NCBI GenBank assembly: GCA_023374045.1
Contig: CM041779.1
Span: 1,674,001-1,738,000, forward strand
From: Limonium bicolor
Taxonomy: Eukaryota; Streptophyta; Magnoliopsida; Caryophyllales; Plumbaginaceae
Reading direction: 5' to 3'
DNA: 64,000 nucleotides
Under the pieces are notes generated by a model. The model searched no databases. It was given only the letters and a program-made list of their open reading frames with translations, and had not been told where the DNA came from. Shown piece after piece: positions 44,055 to 56,758 of the stretch; positions within the stretch are counted from its first letter, which is position 1; the number at the start of each line of letters is the position of its first letter. The translations under genes and the position numbers were made by a program.

Positions 44055-47000
44055 CGGTATCGCGCTGAGCGCTAGCCTCAGCGCCTGAAGCTCCCACTGA
44101 ATACAGGGTGTTTCTGCCTGGAACGATCTCTTTTCCCTTCTGACTCGCGGATGAGGATGGTTGTCCTCCCGCTCCTCTAGTGTAGGTATTATTCTGCGGC
44201 GACTGGCCTCCTCTTGGTCCACCCGCCTCAATAGCTGGTGTTCTCTGTGAACCTCTAGATCCCTTGTATACTCGGCTCGCTGGGTTGGAAAAGCACTCAT
44301 ACTCCCTATGGCCTTCCTTCTTGCAATAACGGCACTCCACCTTCCTGCCTGAGCAGTCTACACCTGGGTGATCATTTCCACAGCGTTTACAGTAGCAGTG
44401 ACGCTGGGGTGGCTTATTGCCCTTAGGTGGTGCCGATCTAAGTGGCTGAGCATCAATAGCTGGGCCGGTCAGACGAGGGACCTGCTCCTTCGTCTTCTGA
44501 CCATGGAAGTCCTTCCGCCCCTTCTTCTTATCAAAGAATTTCTTCCCCTTCTTGTAGTAACCGCCAGAGGTTGCCCCCCATCTTCTCCCTCAGTATTCTT
44601 CCTTTTCTTTCCTTGAGCCTCTTCCCTGGACTGAAGCATTAACTCGGTTGCTGGTATACCGGTCGATTATAGCAAGTTTTCCTAGAAGTGTCCCTCCAGG
44701 TTATCGAATCCAAGGGAGGCAGCGTTTTTAGTTTAATTAATATCTAAATCGAAATAATAAAATAACTCAAGTAACAGGGGGATTTTGTTTGTTGAATTAC
44801 TAGGTAAAGAAACAAAATGTAAATAAGAACAAGAGTAATAAATGCAAGAATAATAATGAGCAAAATAATGATATTTCTGAATTAATGAGAGGGGAAAATT
44901 CCGGTTTAATAATCCTCCAAATTCTTCGGTTCCTTTCTTAGTGTGTTTACCAAAATTCAGATTAAAATCCTAGATCAGAAATATTCCACGTTCGGTCTCC
45001 CGCTCGGTGGAATCTAATTAACAGCTAATAAATTTTAACTCTCGTTACAAATTTACTAATTGCTAACAGCTTTAAGAATAGTCCAGTTTAATGATCAATT
45101 AATATCTTAGAGGAATTACCATCTCTAAATTAACCGGTACTATTCTTGTTGTCTATTATCTACCGCAGTTCTCACTTATAAGCAGATAAACTGGTAAAAT
45201 CAAGTAATTGGCCAAATCACAAGATTTATAAAAATAAACAAGGAACAACACTTTAATCTATTAAAATGGTAAATTACAAAGATAATGGAACCTTGAATTT
45301 GGATTACATAGCAAACCGAAATTTATAGAAATTACTCAGACATCGGAGACAAAGAAATAGTAACAATAATTAAAAGATTAGAAAACGTCATCTGATTGAA
45401 GAACGATGACGAATCCAGTCTCTACCTTCTGCTCCGATCTGTCTGGTAATCTCCCTTTTTCCTTCGACTGACTTGAACTCTACGCTTCTAGCTAACTTCT
45501 GCTCTCGCCTGTCTCTACCGTCTGCGGCTAGGTCTCTCTTCCAATGTGTAATGTGATGAGTTCTGTTATATATATATATACTGCTCGATCGATACATCCC
45601 CTCTATGTATGTATACTCTATTAATAAATTATCCAGCCCATCATTCCCTTATGTATCTGCGCCTCTGTAAAGTCTGCGCCTCTGTCCATGTTGTCCATAT
45701 TCAACATGCATGCATGTGCCATCTTGCGCCTCTCTTTATTCATCTTGTCTGCTCGTGCGTGCAACATGAAGATGTCGTGTGCATAAGAGGAAGTCCAGCT
45801 CATCCCAGGTTTATAAATGTCTGCGCCTCTGTCGATAAATGTCTGCGCCAATGAAAAGTTTGTCGGTCCAGCATGCCTGCGCCTCTGAATGGCTTGTCTG
45901 AGCTTGTTCGGTTGCTGTATGCCAATATCATCCCATCATTATCATAATCCTCCACTCATTAGCATGAAGTCCATTCTCGATTAGTCTGCTCCATCCAATC
46001 CAATACGTCTGCGCCTCTCTCATTTTTGTGCATGGGTCATGCGACGTGCAGCCCAATATATGTGCATCACCCTGCATACATGTAAATGAACAAGAAGTCC
46101 AGCCCACCACCATTGTCTGCTCGCGTGAACATTTGGTCCAGTGTCTGCATCGGAGCCCACGTACGCATGCTCATGTGTGTAATGCCCATACATGCAAGTA
46201 CATGGACAAGGTGTATGTAAATAGCTCCAGCCCAATCCCACGCGTGCATGGATGCTCAGGTGTCTGCGCCACTGAATGATTTGTCTGCTTCAATTTGTTT
46301 TGTCGGCCCAGAGAGCAATTGTCTGCCCAGGGTTGCGGCTCTACTCACGGCCCAGCATGTCTCCAAGGCAGCGACAAGACCAATACGAACAAAGCTCGAC
46401 CATGTTGTAAATTAAGTATTTTTTTTTATAAGTGATGTTGTAAATTAAGTAGAAAGGTCGTTTTTGCTCCATCTCGGTCCCGTCTTGATCATGAAGCTTT
46501 TGATATATATTTTTAGACATTTTCTTCAGTATTTTTAACCTGTTTTAGCATAAAACCACATGTGAGGAATAATCTAAACATTTAACATAAAATAACATAT
46601 AAGTAAAGAATTTATCATATAAACCATAAAATATTAATCACATTAAGCATAGAAAAATAGATAAATTCCGCACTTATCACGGCGTCATAGCATTCTTGGA
46701 TAGTAGTAAAATGTATTGCTCCCATGGCGCCCTGGATACAATATTGCAAACCTCCCCTAAATTTCTGAATCTTCACGGTGTCGGAGTAGTCGACCCCTGG
46801 AATGTAGTCCAGCAGACTGATGAATCGTGCGTAGTACTGATCAACCGTTTTACTCCCCTGGAACAGGGTCTCAAATTCTTGCCTCTTCCTCTACTTCAGG
46901 TGTTCGGGGTAGTATTTCTCCCACAACACTTCCACAAACGCCGTCCATCCAAAGTCTGGTGTAGCTCTATGGTGGCCCTCGACAGACCGCCACCAAATGT

Positions 47001-47341
47001 CAGCTGTGTCCTTCAGGTTGTACGCTGCTATGTCGACCTTCTGATCTTCTGGAACTCGAACAGCTTTGAAGGCCTTCTGGTGCTCCACTATGAATTTCTC
47101 CAGTGCGGCGGGGTCTGGTTCCCCTGAATAATTAAGTTGGCACTCTAGCGTCTGCAACGCTCTTCAACCAGTTTGTTTCTCTCGGCTGCGGCGAGTGGGG
47201 TATGGCTCCCACAAACTGAGCTCCTAGCTGCTGGACGAAGGCTGCCATGGCCTCTGTTAGGCCTGGTATCTCCGGGACATCTGCCGGTGTCTCGCCACCG
47301 CGTCCACTGCTGCCTCCACGTGGTCTACCTCTTGTTGACAT
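44055..47341 (-). pseudogene. gag of interior 2, split by a 2.0 kb insertion
   Basis: ATG at 47341 opens the same MSTRGRPRGG start and a frame into the gag core, including LEKFIVEHQKAFKAVRVPED and WWRSVEGHHRATPD. The C-terminal half (44648-44055) carries both zinc knuckles. The second, CRYCKKEGHREYEC near 44300-44340, is intact and followed by a Ser/Gly-rich tail to the putative donor. The insertion at 44649-46679 separates the halves. Confidence 0.87.
44649..46679 (-). mobile_element. 2.0 kb TG...CA insertion in gag of interior 2 (probable solo LTR)
   Basis: Starts TGCTGGTATACCGG (left edge uncertain by 3 bp) and ends CGCACTTATCA. Absent from interior 1 at about 31500. Includes about eight copies of TCTGCGCCTCTG or close variants between 45650 and 46275. 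It has the same general head and tail as the 1.5 kb insertion. No clean target duplication: relative to interior 1 about 5 bp seem lost at the junction. Confidence 0.8.
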
Positions 47342-47538
47342 CTATAAGATAGTATACTATTATTTCTACTCGGTGTTTACACCGTTTAACATTCACAATC
47401 AGAAAATGTGTAAGAAAGTCTATATACTAGCATTAAAGTATCCCTAAAAAATTTCCTGTCTATGTCACGAATCCTCACAAACGTTTCCCGTATCCCAAAT
47501 GTCCTATGCTCACTGTCCTTGACTCAGTATCTTCTTCA

Positions 47539-47565
47539 TCAGAGCGGAACTCCGCTCTGATACCA
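47539..47565 (-). other. Primer binding site within a perfect palindrome, interior 2
   Basis: Same arrangement as at 32359: PBS complement 47554-47565, five bases from LTR3, overlapping the 11 bp stem. Confidence 0.85.
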
Positions 47566-47570
47566 CTTTT

Positions 47571-50500
47571 TGTAACACCCCTAATCCTAAACTGTAATAG
47601 TGTCGCAAGTCATAGCACAATAAAATATAACTCGCAGCGGAAAATAAAACTATCTAACATTGGTGTTACACGCTGTTACTCACCCATGTGAGCAACAAGG
47701 CAACCTTACTCCATCCATCAACTTCAACTCCTCGCCGCTGTGATGAACAAGATACTGAGCACCCTTAATATTACAAACCAAATCCAAACTAATTGAGCAA
47801 CTAGCTGAATACAACAAACTCCAAAAAATAGTACATAATAAAACTACAAAGTGTTATTAAAACACATCAGCTACCCTGTTTCCCCGCACTCCGGCTCGTG
47901 TCTTCAATCAAGAACCTGAAATGTTTTGCCCATTGAAGGGCTTAGCAATCGAAATGCTGGTATGCTAAATGTAGTCCTAAGTCATCTAGATTCCTTAAAT
48001 CGTTTTAGCCATCTTGATATTAGATTCTTTACATGAAATACCGGTTTACAATAATAACAGTAATAGCTGTAAATGCTAAACAAACACATAACAGTTCACC
48101 TGCAAATCACATCACATAATAGTAAACATCAACCAGATAATCAAACACCAATAATCCATAACAATCACCAAACAAGATACGCGTATTAATTAACTGTACT
48201 TGTTAGTAGGTCACAAGACCCTTATCCTTTTAACCAACCACTTAAACTTTTCCAGATAAATTCCACCTCAGGCGTCATGTTAAGACAACCCTTAATAACT
48301 TAATAATGGACAGTAGTCCCCTGGGTTCCAATGGAACCGTTACCAGCTGACCTTATGGCCCTGGATAATTATTTTGACCGATCCGGTCGAACCTGTGCAC
48401 CAACGGTAGTGCCCTCCGCCATCGTCGAATGTGGACAATGAATTCCCTTGAGTGACTCCCCTTAGAAGTCCCTCGTAGTGATCACGATGCGCAACCAGAA
48501 AGTCGAAACAGTCTGGATTCCTCTCTTTATAAGTTAGCTCTTTAGTCAGTGATACAATATCCAATCCTTGAGTTAAGACTATAACAGTTGACCATCAGTT
48601 AGGTTCAATAATACCTAAAGGTCAGTTAGTCTTGTTCCAGTTTAGATGTATAAATTTCCAGTCATAAGACGTTCGCGTAAAATAAAACGCAATGGTGTCG
48701 AGCAATACAGTATACAAGATAATATACATAAATCACAGATATCGCTCTTAACAATTAAACACACAACGTCTGGACCTCAAAAAAATCCTTAGGACATTCA
48801 GACCACACAATTAACATACCGTTCACCGTGTAACTTGCTAGCTTGACAATTCACGCCTTAACAGTTTCTCCCCGTACGCTGTTATATTTACATGCAATAC
48901 CGGGTAATATTAATACAACTGTTAATACTCGTAGTATACTAACCCCGTATGTTCGTTATTTTCCCCTGTTATTTTACAGTGGTTTGAGGTAGTTTAACAG
49001 TTCATTATTTTATGTAGTAACTATATGTGATAATGAATTTCCCTTGTATTGTATATTCTTATTTCTTTAATTACATACTCATAATTGTTTCCACTTATTC
49101 TTTATACTATACAATTTGGTTATTTTATTATAACCACCTTATTTTGTAAACTTTACATTAAACTCCATAATATACCATAATACATTATATTACTTAGTTT
49201 AATTCCTTTCTTTATCAAATTACAAAACTAACCTTATAATTTCGGTAATTATATATGGACACATTAACTTTTATAAATTACTAAATGACCACATATATAT
49301 TTTTGATCTTTACAACTTAATACACTAACTTTTATAAATTACAAATTAATCCCACTAACTTTCGGTTTTGTCATATAAGTTTCCTATATTAACATTTTAA
49401 CCTCAAAACTTTATATAAGTTACATATTAACTTATAAACTATGGTTTTAATATTAAATTTTCTTAAATAACGAAATGAACACCTATATTTCTACAATTTA
49501 TGTATTTGCCCCAATTAAATTTCGGTTTTACATATAAGTTTTTATAAATTACATATTCACACCCAAAACTTTTACAAACTTAATATTTTATGTCATAAAT
49601 TATTTTAACCCAAAGTTTTTGGTCAACACTTTGACCAAAGCCTAATTTCATAATTAATACTTTAATATACCCAGAAAATTATATATGTTTCGGTTTTATC
49701 CCAAACTTTCCATAAATTGCAAAATAGCCCCAAAACTTTATAAAATGTTATTTTAACACTTAAACACTTATTTAAATTCACCAAAATTCATAATATTAAT
49801 TCCTACCTTGTATTATATCATAATTATACCAATATACCCCTTAGCTCTCGGCAATCCTATTTAATGCTCCAAACTTTACAAATTTACATTTTAGCACACA
49901 TAACTTTATAAACTAGTCATTTAAATACTTGTAGCTATTTTTAATATCCTCAAAATTTATAATATAAGCTAATACACTTATATATTTCAAAAATCACCAA
50001 ATAATCCATTTAACTCTCGGCTGTATCAAACATTTACCATATAGTTTTAAAACTTGATTTATACCTTATAATAAGTATATATAGATGTATATAAGTCATA
50101 TAACACTTCTAAAAATTATGCTAATGACTTAGAATGATTATAAACTCAAAATAGAACATTTTATCCCTAGATATATATGTATCATATATTAATTTCGTGA
50201 CACAAATTTATACCTTAAGGTAATAATCTTACCTTGTATGTTATAAATTATTTTCTTGACATTATAACCTATAGTATTTCGGCCTTAATTAATCTAAGGG
50301 TTGTACATAATTTTTTTTATACCAAAGTTTGAAGCTTAATCAAACTTAAACTTATAAAACCTTAATTAAGAAACTTACTCCTTAAATCAAGATAATTCTT
50401 GTACTTGATTTCTCCTTGAATTCCAAGCTTCTCCAATGCTATATTGTTGAAGAACTTTCGGCCTCCTTGTATATATTTAGGAGATCCATTTATTAGACTT

Positions 50501-52851
50501 CTAACAAGGATTTATAAGTAAGATTTGGAGTAGTTTTCAAGAGTTTACCTTAGGTATTTTTCAAGGAATTTTCGGCACACCTTGGGATGATTGTAGATCT
50601 AAATTTCCTTCATGAAATGATGAAGAGAATATAGATTTAGAAGCTCTAAATTTTCGGACATAGCTTAAGGAATTTACTTAGGATTTTCAACATGAAAATA
50701 TACCTTAACTTGATCTTGTTGTTCCTTGTGTTGTTGTTGAATCAAGGCACTTCCTTGGAGTACTAATGCTTGGCAAAAATAGCAAGGGTTGCTAGGATGA
50801 TTCTTGCTTCAAGACTTAGTATATTTAACTAGGAAAATTACATAGAAATGGTGTTAGAACATAATACACCATTAATGGACCTTAGAAGCTCTAAGGAATG
50901 AACTAGCAAAGGAAGAAAGAAAATAGAGGAGATAGAAGCTTACCAATTCGGTGGAAGGAAGGGAAAATGAGAATGATAGACTTACGTATGGTTTTAGAGA
51001 AGGCAAGGGCAAGATTCTCATTTGACACAATAATTGTCAAATTGTCTAACTTTTTTTGTTTATTAATTTGACCCATGGCTCCATAAAATGCCCTTAATTC
51101 AAGCTAGGCTTTCGGCTGATTGGTAAGGAGATTGGAGACTTTGATTGTCAATTGACATAAGATGACAAGGTAAGGTAATTCTTTAGTATATTATGAGTTG
51201 ATTATTAATGCTAATTGTTTGTTTTCTTGTAGGTTCACGGCTCCATGGCTCTAGGTATCCCTTTTTTTTTGTTTATGTTAGACAAGAGAACATGCTTAAT
51301 TAGGTAGGTTGTTTATTTGACTAGTTAATCAGCAATCAATCTTGTTCTTCTTCTATGCTCACGGTAACAATGGTATGGGTAGGCAAATTTGATTTTTGTT
51401 TAATGAAACATAGGCACATGCTTAGTTAGGTGGTGTCATCTTTTGATTTTAATATAAGGCAATCAGTCCCTTATTTCCTTCATCCTTATCGGTAGCATTA
51501 GGCTAGAACGTGGGCTGCTACTTTGTTTATTTGCAACTTTACATTATAAGAATCTAGATCTACTTTTAGCATATTTAATTTCCATGACTTTTGTTAAACT
51601 AATCCCTTCTTGCTTCCTTGCAGGTCTTACGGTAATGAGGGCTCATTTGACTGAGATTCTTTGACATATTGTCACATGGTGTGTGCAAGGATGAGTCACC
51701 ATGTCTACTAGACAATTTAAAAGCAAAAACCATGCCAAATCACCCAAAATGGTGCACACAATAGGGGCTATATGGGACTGATTTTTAATTTGATTCCTGT
51801 CACACTATATTGTATTAAGACCATATTATAACATGTAATAGGTTCCAGCATTTATTTGGTACATTTATACTAAGGTAAAAGGTGAAAGTTCTAAGGTAAA
51901 AATGCTGATTTATGATACCTTTTTGATCTAAAAATTGGCACTATTTGTGCTATGTGTTTAGCACTGGATTTAATTGATTTAGATGGTAAATTCCTCCCCG
52001 TTTAATATTATCAACTCGTGGCTCCTCAAAAGCTTCAAGGTAATTGCGTAAAACGCGTTTTTATGACACCCGAAGGTGCGATTTTGTGCTTTAAGGATAT
52101 TCTGGAAAATAAGTAGTCACTATGAGTTCCAAGTGTTTATAAACATTGTTTATAGTCAATAATAATATATTAAGGTGTTACATTGAGTTACATGGGGTTA
52201 TATCAACTCAAGACACAATTGTCGGGCTACCGGGACACTCCCGAGCAAAATAGGAGCGTTAAGAAATTCCCCCGAGTACTTTATGTATTTTGCAAAAGTA
52301 GCTCGAGTATTCTCTTTATAATGATGAATAATGATAGTAGGAACTCTAAAAATGATTTATATAGGAGTTCATGCCACTTCGGTACCTCTCTGGGGCATTC
52401 CGGGTGTTTATGGGGCCCTCAACGGGTACCTACGAGAACTTTGTGTTTAACTGAGAATTTAACGTGAGAACTTCATCTTATATATTTAATAAAGTGTTAT
52501 GGTGCATTTGGAATGAAGTCTAATGCTTTATTTTATCTTATAAATTATTTCAGGGACTTTCGGGCCTTAAGGATGTGTGTTGACTCTCCCGGGCATTTAC
52601 ATTTCTACTCTGTTCTAGCTGAGGACCTGTGTTTTAAAGGTCCTATAATGATCCTTAGTTGTCTTGGTATGAGTTTTATAGTTCATGTACCATAGTTAGC
52701 TTAAGGTCCGGCTTTAACGCTCGTTGTTGACCTTATGGAGTTTTGGTGCGTTTTAACGCCTAAGTGCTTATATATACTTTCTTAGGGTTTAATAATCCCC
52801 CAAATAATATTATTTATCATTATTTATTATTTAAATGTTAGGGGTATTTCA
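47571..52851 (-). repeat. LTR3 of the tandem element (outer 5' LTR)
   Basis: 5281 bp, same ends. Its left two thirds share variants with LTR2 and its right third with LTR1. Followed by the AGTGC duplication. Confidence 0.92.
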
Positions 52852-52856
52852 AGTGC

Positions 52857-53138
52857 GTTTACCATTTTCGTTGTTACAATTAAAATTTTATATTACATTT
52901 TAAAACATTTTTTTGTTATAAAGTTAAAATATGTAGATATTCAATTATAGCCTTTAATAATTATTATTCTTTATTAATATTTTAGTGACACTTAATTATA
53001 ATATGACATTTTAATCTATAAATAAATTTTTTACATAAATTTGAAAAAATAAAGAAATAAACCATTGTATTTAGAGCAAATATATTAGATGTTTATATAA
53101 AAATAAAATTTTACGGATTATATTAGTATTTAATATAA
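52857..53138. other. AT-rich intergenic DNA
   Basis: No gene or repeat recognised. Before the 32 kb insertion it was contiguous with 20754. Confidence 0.5.
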
Positions 53139-54690
53139 CATTAAAACTCCAAGATTTCCATCAAAGGAGAACTTAATGAAGTTAGAAGTAGTTGATGATG
53201 GCATGTTGAACATAAGAAGTAATCTAGAATGTTATTATGATGTATTTAGCATTACCTTAACTAAGGAACTAATCATGTTTAATGGTCTTTTAACATGAAC
53301 CCCGGTCGTGAACCAGTAACCCGGTCCAAAGATAGCGCCCAGCCGGCCACCCGGACATTAATTCCCGGATAACAGCTAGCTGGCCTCCACAAAGCAATGC
53401 TAGTCGGACAAAACTCTCCCCTTCTCCCCGATAAGGATCAAGCCGGCTTCCCAAGCCACGATCCTAGTCGTGAAAGTCAAGCAATTGTCGTCTTACACGC
53501 GTGCGACGTTGACAACCTCTCCCATCAGTCCTTTGTGTACTAAACACGTCCCCTGATACATCATTAAATACCTCGAGATTGAGTGCTCCCCAAGATTTGC
53601 GTGTAAACAGAAGGGAGGAAGTTTCCGATCTGACAAACTCATCCCGGATGATGTTAGACCTACTCCCACACTTGGGCGTAGCCTGCGTCAGGACCCTAGC
53701 AAATTAGCAGCAACCCGGCTCTCATCTTTTGTTGTCTATAAATAACCATCAATGTCCCTCATTTATTTCATGCACTCACAAACATTAATCACTCTCCATA
53801 TTTGTGCTCTCCTAATTATAACCTATGTAGCCCTACCCGTGGAGTAGATTATTTAAGCTCAAATCAAGTAAATCATTGCCTCATCATCTCTTTTCCATTA
53901 ACACTACATTTAAGATCTCATTCCATGCATAAGAGATAATTAAATCCTTGACAAACCTCAGTTTCGTATGTTCAAGTTTAAGATGTTATTTAAAACAACA
54001 AGAGGACAAGTTAGGAAGGTTGTTTGGACAAACCTAGAGGCATAGTTGGGCAGATTTTGGGAGTGATGCCAAAATCTTACAGTGATCCAGAAGTTGGGTT
54101 GTGGTATGACAACACATTCAGATGATGGCTCAACTATGGTTTAAGTTAATTTTTGAAACTCATTTGTTGAGCAACCCTTAGCTACGAGTGAGAGTTGGAA
54201 CGATGCCATTGAGAATAACTAGTAGAAATCTTAGACCAAGTAAGGATTTAAGTCTAAGAGCACTTAAGGTTTTTCCAATGAATGCTAGAGGATAGTTAGG
54301 AGAGCATTATTACATTCTCTTACTCTTAGCCATTGATACCTTAGCTCAGTGAGCTCAATCTGAAAACGGGAAATATCAGATGTAATACTCTTTGTTAGCT
54401 TTGAACATTATACATTCTCAACCTATACCCCGTTAGTTCAGTGATGATTGGGACTGAACTTGGTAGGGAGAATCACGGTTCGATCACCGCAACAGTTGAT
54501 CCCTGATCCGACGAACTGGGTGGTAGATAAAAAAACATTATCATTCTTTCTCATTACCATAGTACACACTAGCTAGCTTGCGCTTGCGCAATTACATGAG
54601 GTAAGACTTATTCTTTGTACTATCTTACATTAAGTCCTTTGGTTGAAATATCTTTCTGCATTCTTTTAAAGGATATATTAATTAAATTTA
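53139..54690 (+). repeat. Left end of the duplicated block (copy 2), with LTR-like sequence
   Basis: 53139-53490 matches 16392-16737. The sequence then continues with features seen in plant LTRs: TATAAATA at 53737-53744 and, about 85 bp on, CCCTACCCGTGGAGTAG, a motif like that near the R/U5 region of copia-type LTRs. Ends, partner LTR and target duplication were not found, so this is at most an LTR fragment. No coding frame is supported. Confidence 0.35.
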
Positions 54691-54703
54691 ATATATAGTA
54701 TAT

Positions 54704-55945
54704 CAGACGGTAGATTGTGCGGGAAGGTCATTCCCAATATAGTGCGGTTGTTTAGGTGTCATTCTAGTGAGCTTGCTGACTGGACTGCTTATGTGGCATA
54801 ATAAATGGGGTAATATTTATATTAACTTTAAATAGTCATAATTTTTAAAATATAAGTCCAAAATAAAAAAATTTACACCATTGTTCATCTAAATTCAAGC
54901 TCTTTAAAACAAGACCAGTCGTGGATATGTTTTGACAAGTTTAAAATTTTATCTTAGTTATATGTACATATCAACATATATCAATAACACTTATGATTCA
55001 CCACGTACCGTTTAAAATACACCATATAAAAATTAATAATACACCATAAAACAATAATGATTCAATATTTGTTCCGAAGTTTGTTATCTAATTCACAACT
55101 AATTAGTTAATGAATCATAATACCAATTTCAATGAATCATAATATCAAATGTAATGATTCATAACATCATTTTAGTGTATCATCAGTAACATATAAAAAT
55201 ATTTTTTTTAAATAATATTACAATACAAAACAATATTTGGTACGTAAGAAAAATATATGATTCACCATATAAGGTTTAAAATACATTACAATACAATAGT
55301 AATACACTAAAGCCAATAATGTTTTTTTTATCGTTCCAGAGTTTGTCATTTAATTCACCACTTATTAGTTAATGAATCATAATATCAAAATTAATGAATC
55401 ATATCTTCATTTTAGCATATCATATAAAAATAAAAAAAATTAAACAATAATGCAACACAAAACAATATTTGGTATGTTTGAAAAATACATGATTCATCAT
55501 ATAAGGTTTAAAATACACCATACAACAATAATAATACACTATAAAACAATAATGATTTTTTATTGGATTCGAAATTTGTAATATAATGAAATTTGTAATC
55601 TAATTCATCACTTTTTAGTTAATGAATGATAATATCAGTTTTAATCAATCATAATATAAAAATTAATGAATCATATATATTATTTTAGTGTATCATCATA
55701 CACATGTAAAAATAGGTTTTTTTTCAAAATTATCAAAACATATTCATGACTGATCTTGTTTTGAAGAGCTTGAATTTAGATGAATAATGATATAATTTTT
55801 TTTCATTTTGAACTTATATATTAGAAGTTACAATCATTTAAAGTAAATATAATAAAAAAACAGTCAATCAACAAAACAGTTCAGTCAACTATATCAGCAT
55901 TTCACACAATAGTTTTGTACGGCAGTGACGTACACACGAATTTGC
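54704..55945. mobile_element. Mutator-like non-autonomous element with long inverted ends
   Basis: Long imperfect terminal inverted repeats. For example CATCTAAATTCAAGCTCTT (near 54890) recurs as its complement near 55780, and CTGACTGGACTG near 54778 has a complement near 55880. A TATAGTATAT repeat flanks both ends (54694-54703 and 55946-55955). A 9-10 bp duplication with long inverted ends fits Mutator-like elements. No transposase frame. Confidence 0.75.
54992..55725. repeat. Three tandem units of about 235-265 bp inside the Mutator-like element
   Basis: Units start with ATGATTCAYCA...GTTTAAAATACA at 54992, 55257 and 55489. They share TAGTTAATGAATCATAATA and TTTTAGTGTATCAT-type segments. 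Confidence 0.75.
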
Positions 55946-55955
55946 TATAGTATAT

Positions 55956-56758
55956 AAGTACTTTGGTATTTATTAACTGAAAGGTCTTTATCCTTCTAAA
56001 TATTTATCTTATTGATTACCGTTTGAAAAAAAAGAATCTAAGATATTATGTATTTAGTTGGTTTATTTAAGTAATAACTGATTACTATTTCATTTAAAAT
56101 TAAGATACTTTTATCTAATTAAAATTCATCCTTAGATTAAATAATTATCTTACTTGACGCCGGTAGTAAGAATATAATTACTCTATGTTACTAAGCTTGA
56201 CACCTCATATAATGAAGTAGTTAGTTATTTACTCTCATGGGTAAGATGAATCCGGTCATGTTTCCAAACTAAATCTGAGATATAAGTTGTCCACGTTTTC
56301 CATACAATATAACAGAAAATTAAACTCCAAATGACATTAGTCATCTAAATGAATGGGAAATTAGTACGCGACAGTGAGCATATATAAACCTCACTTGGTC
56401 AACCAGCAAATCTAGGAACAAGGGGAAAACTTATGCTCCAACTAGCGGTTATTTTTGTCAATGTTTCTCTTTTTTTGTATTCTTTTGCATATGGAACTTA
56501 GTTTTAAGGTCAAAGACCCAAACAAGTTGCAATCTAATAAAAAAAACTCAAACAAACTCCAGCAACAAACTCTCAAGACAGACCTCATGTTGCAGATCCA
56601 GCTTCTTGTTATTAAAATGTTTGATAACCAACTTACATGTTCACATCAACTTCAGACGGTGTGTAAGAGCAAAAAGCTCCTTTTAATCACACATGTGATG
56701 TAAATAGGTAAGATAGGACATGCTTCATAATTTAGGGGCAAGGTCTAGAAATCTTGTT
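55956..56758. other. Intergenic DNA downstream of USP copy 2
   Basis: No gene. From about 56325 it matches the sequence downstream of copy 1, including a plus-strand TATATAAAC near 56380 followed by a TTGGTCAACC motif. Confidence 0.5.

Larger units (their letters stand above)
20755..52851 (-). mobile_element. Tandem Tekay-like gypsy retrotransposon with three LTRs
   Basis: The structure is LTR1 (20755-26057), interior 1 (26058-32391), LTR2 (32392-37704), interior 2 (37705-47570), LTR3 (47571-52851). Only the outermost ends are flanked by the 5 bp duplication AGTGC (20750-20754 and 52852-52856). Each interior has its own PPT and tRNA-iMet PBS on the minus strand. After subtracting insertions, both interiors are about 6.33 kb. 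The integrase ends in a chromodomain of the WSNHDIEEATWE type, as in the Tekay (Del) clade. Both interiors carry an AlkB reading frame between gag and protease. A single duplication around the whole suggests one insertion followed by unequal recombination. Confidence 0.93.

Noticed and set aside
45388..46279. Several frames on both strands in the 2.0 kb insertion
   Set aside because: They follow the TCTGCGCCTCTG repeat and show no protein family.
54480..54540. A tRNA-like stretch (GGTTCGATCACCGCAACAG)
   Set aside because: It resembles a T-arm box, but no acceptor stem or anticodon arm could be folded around it.
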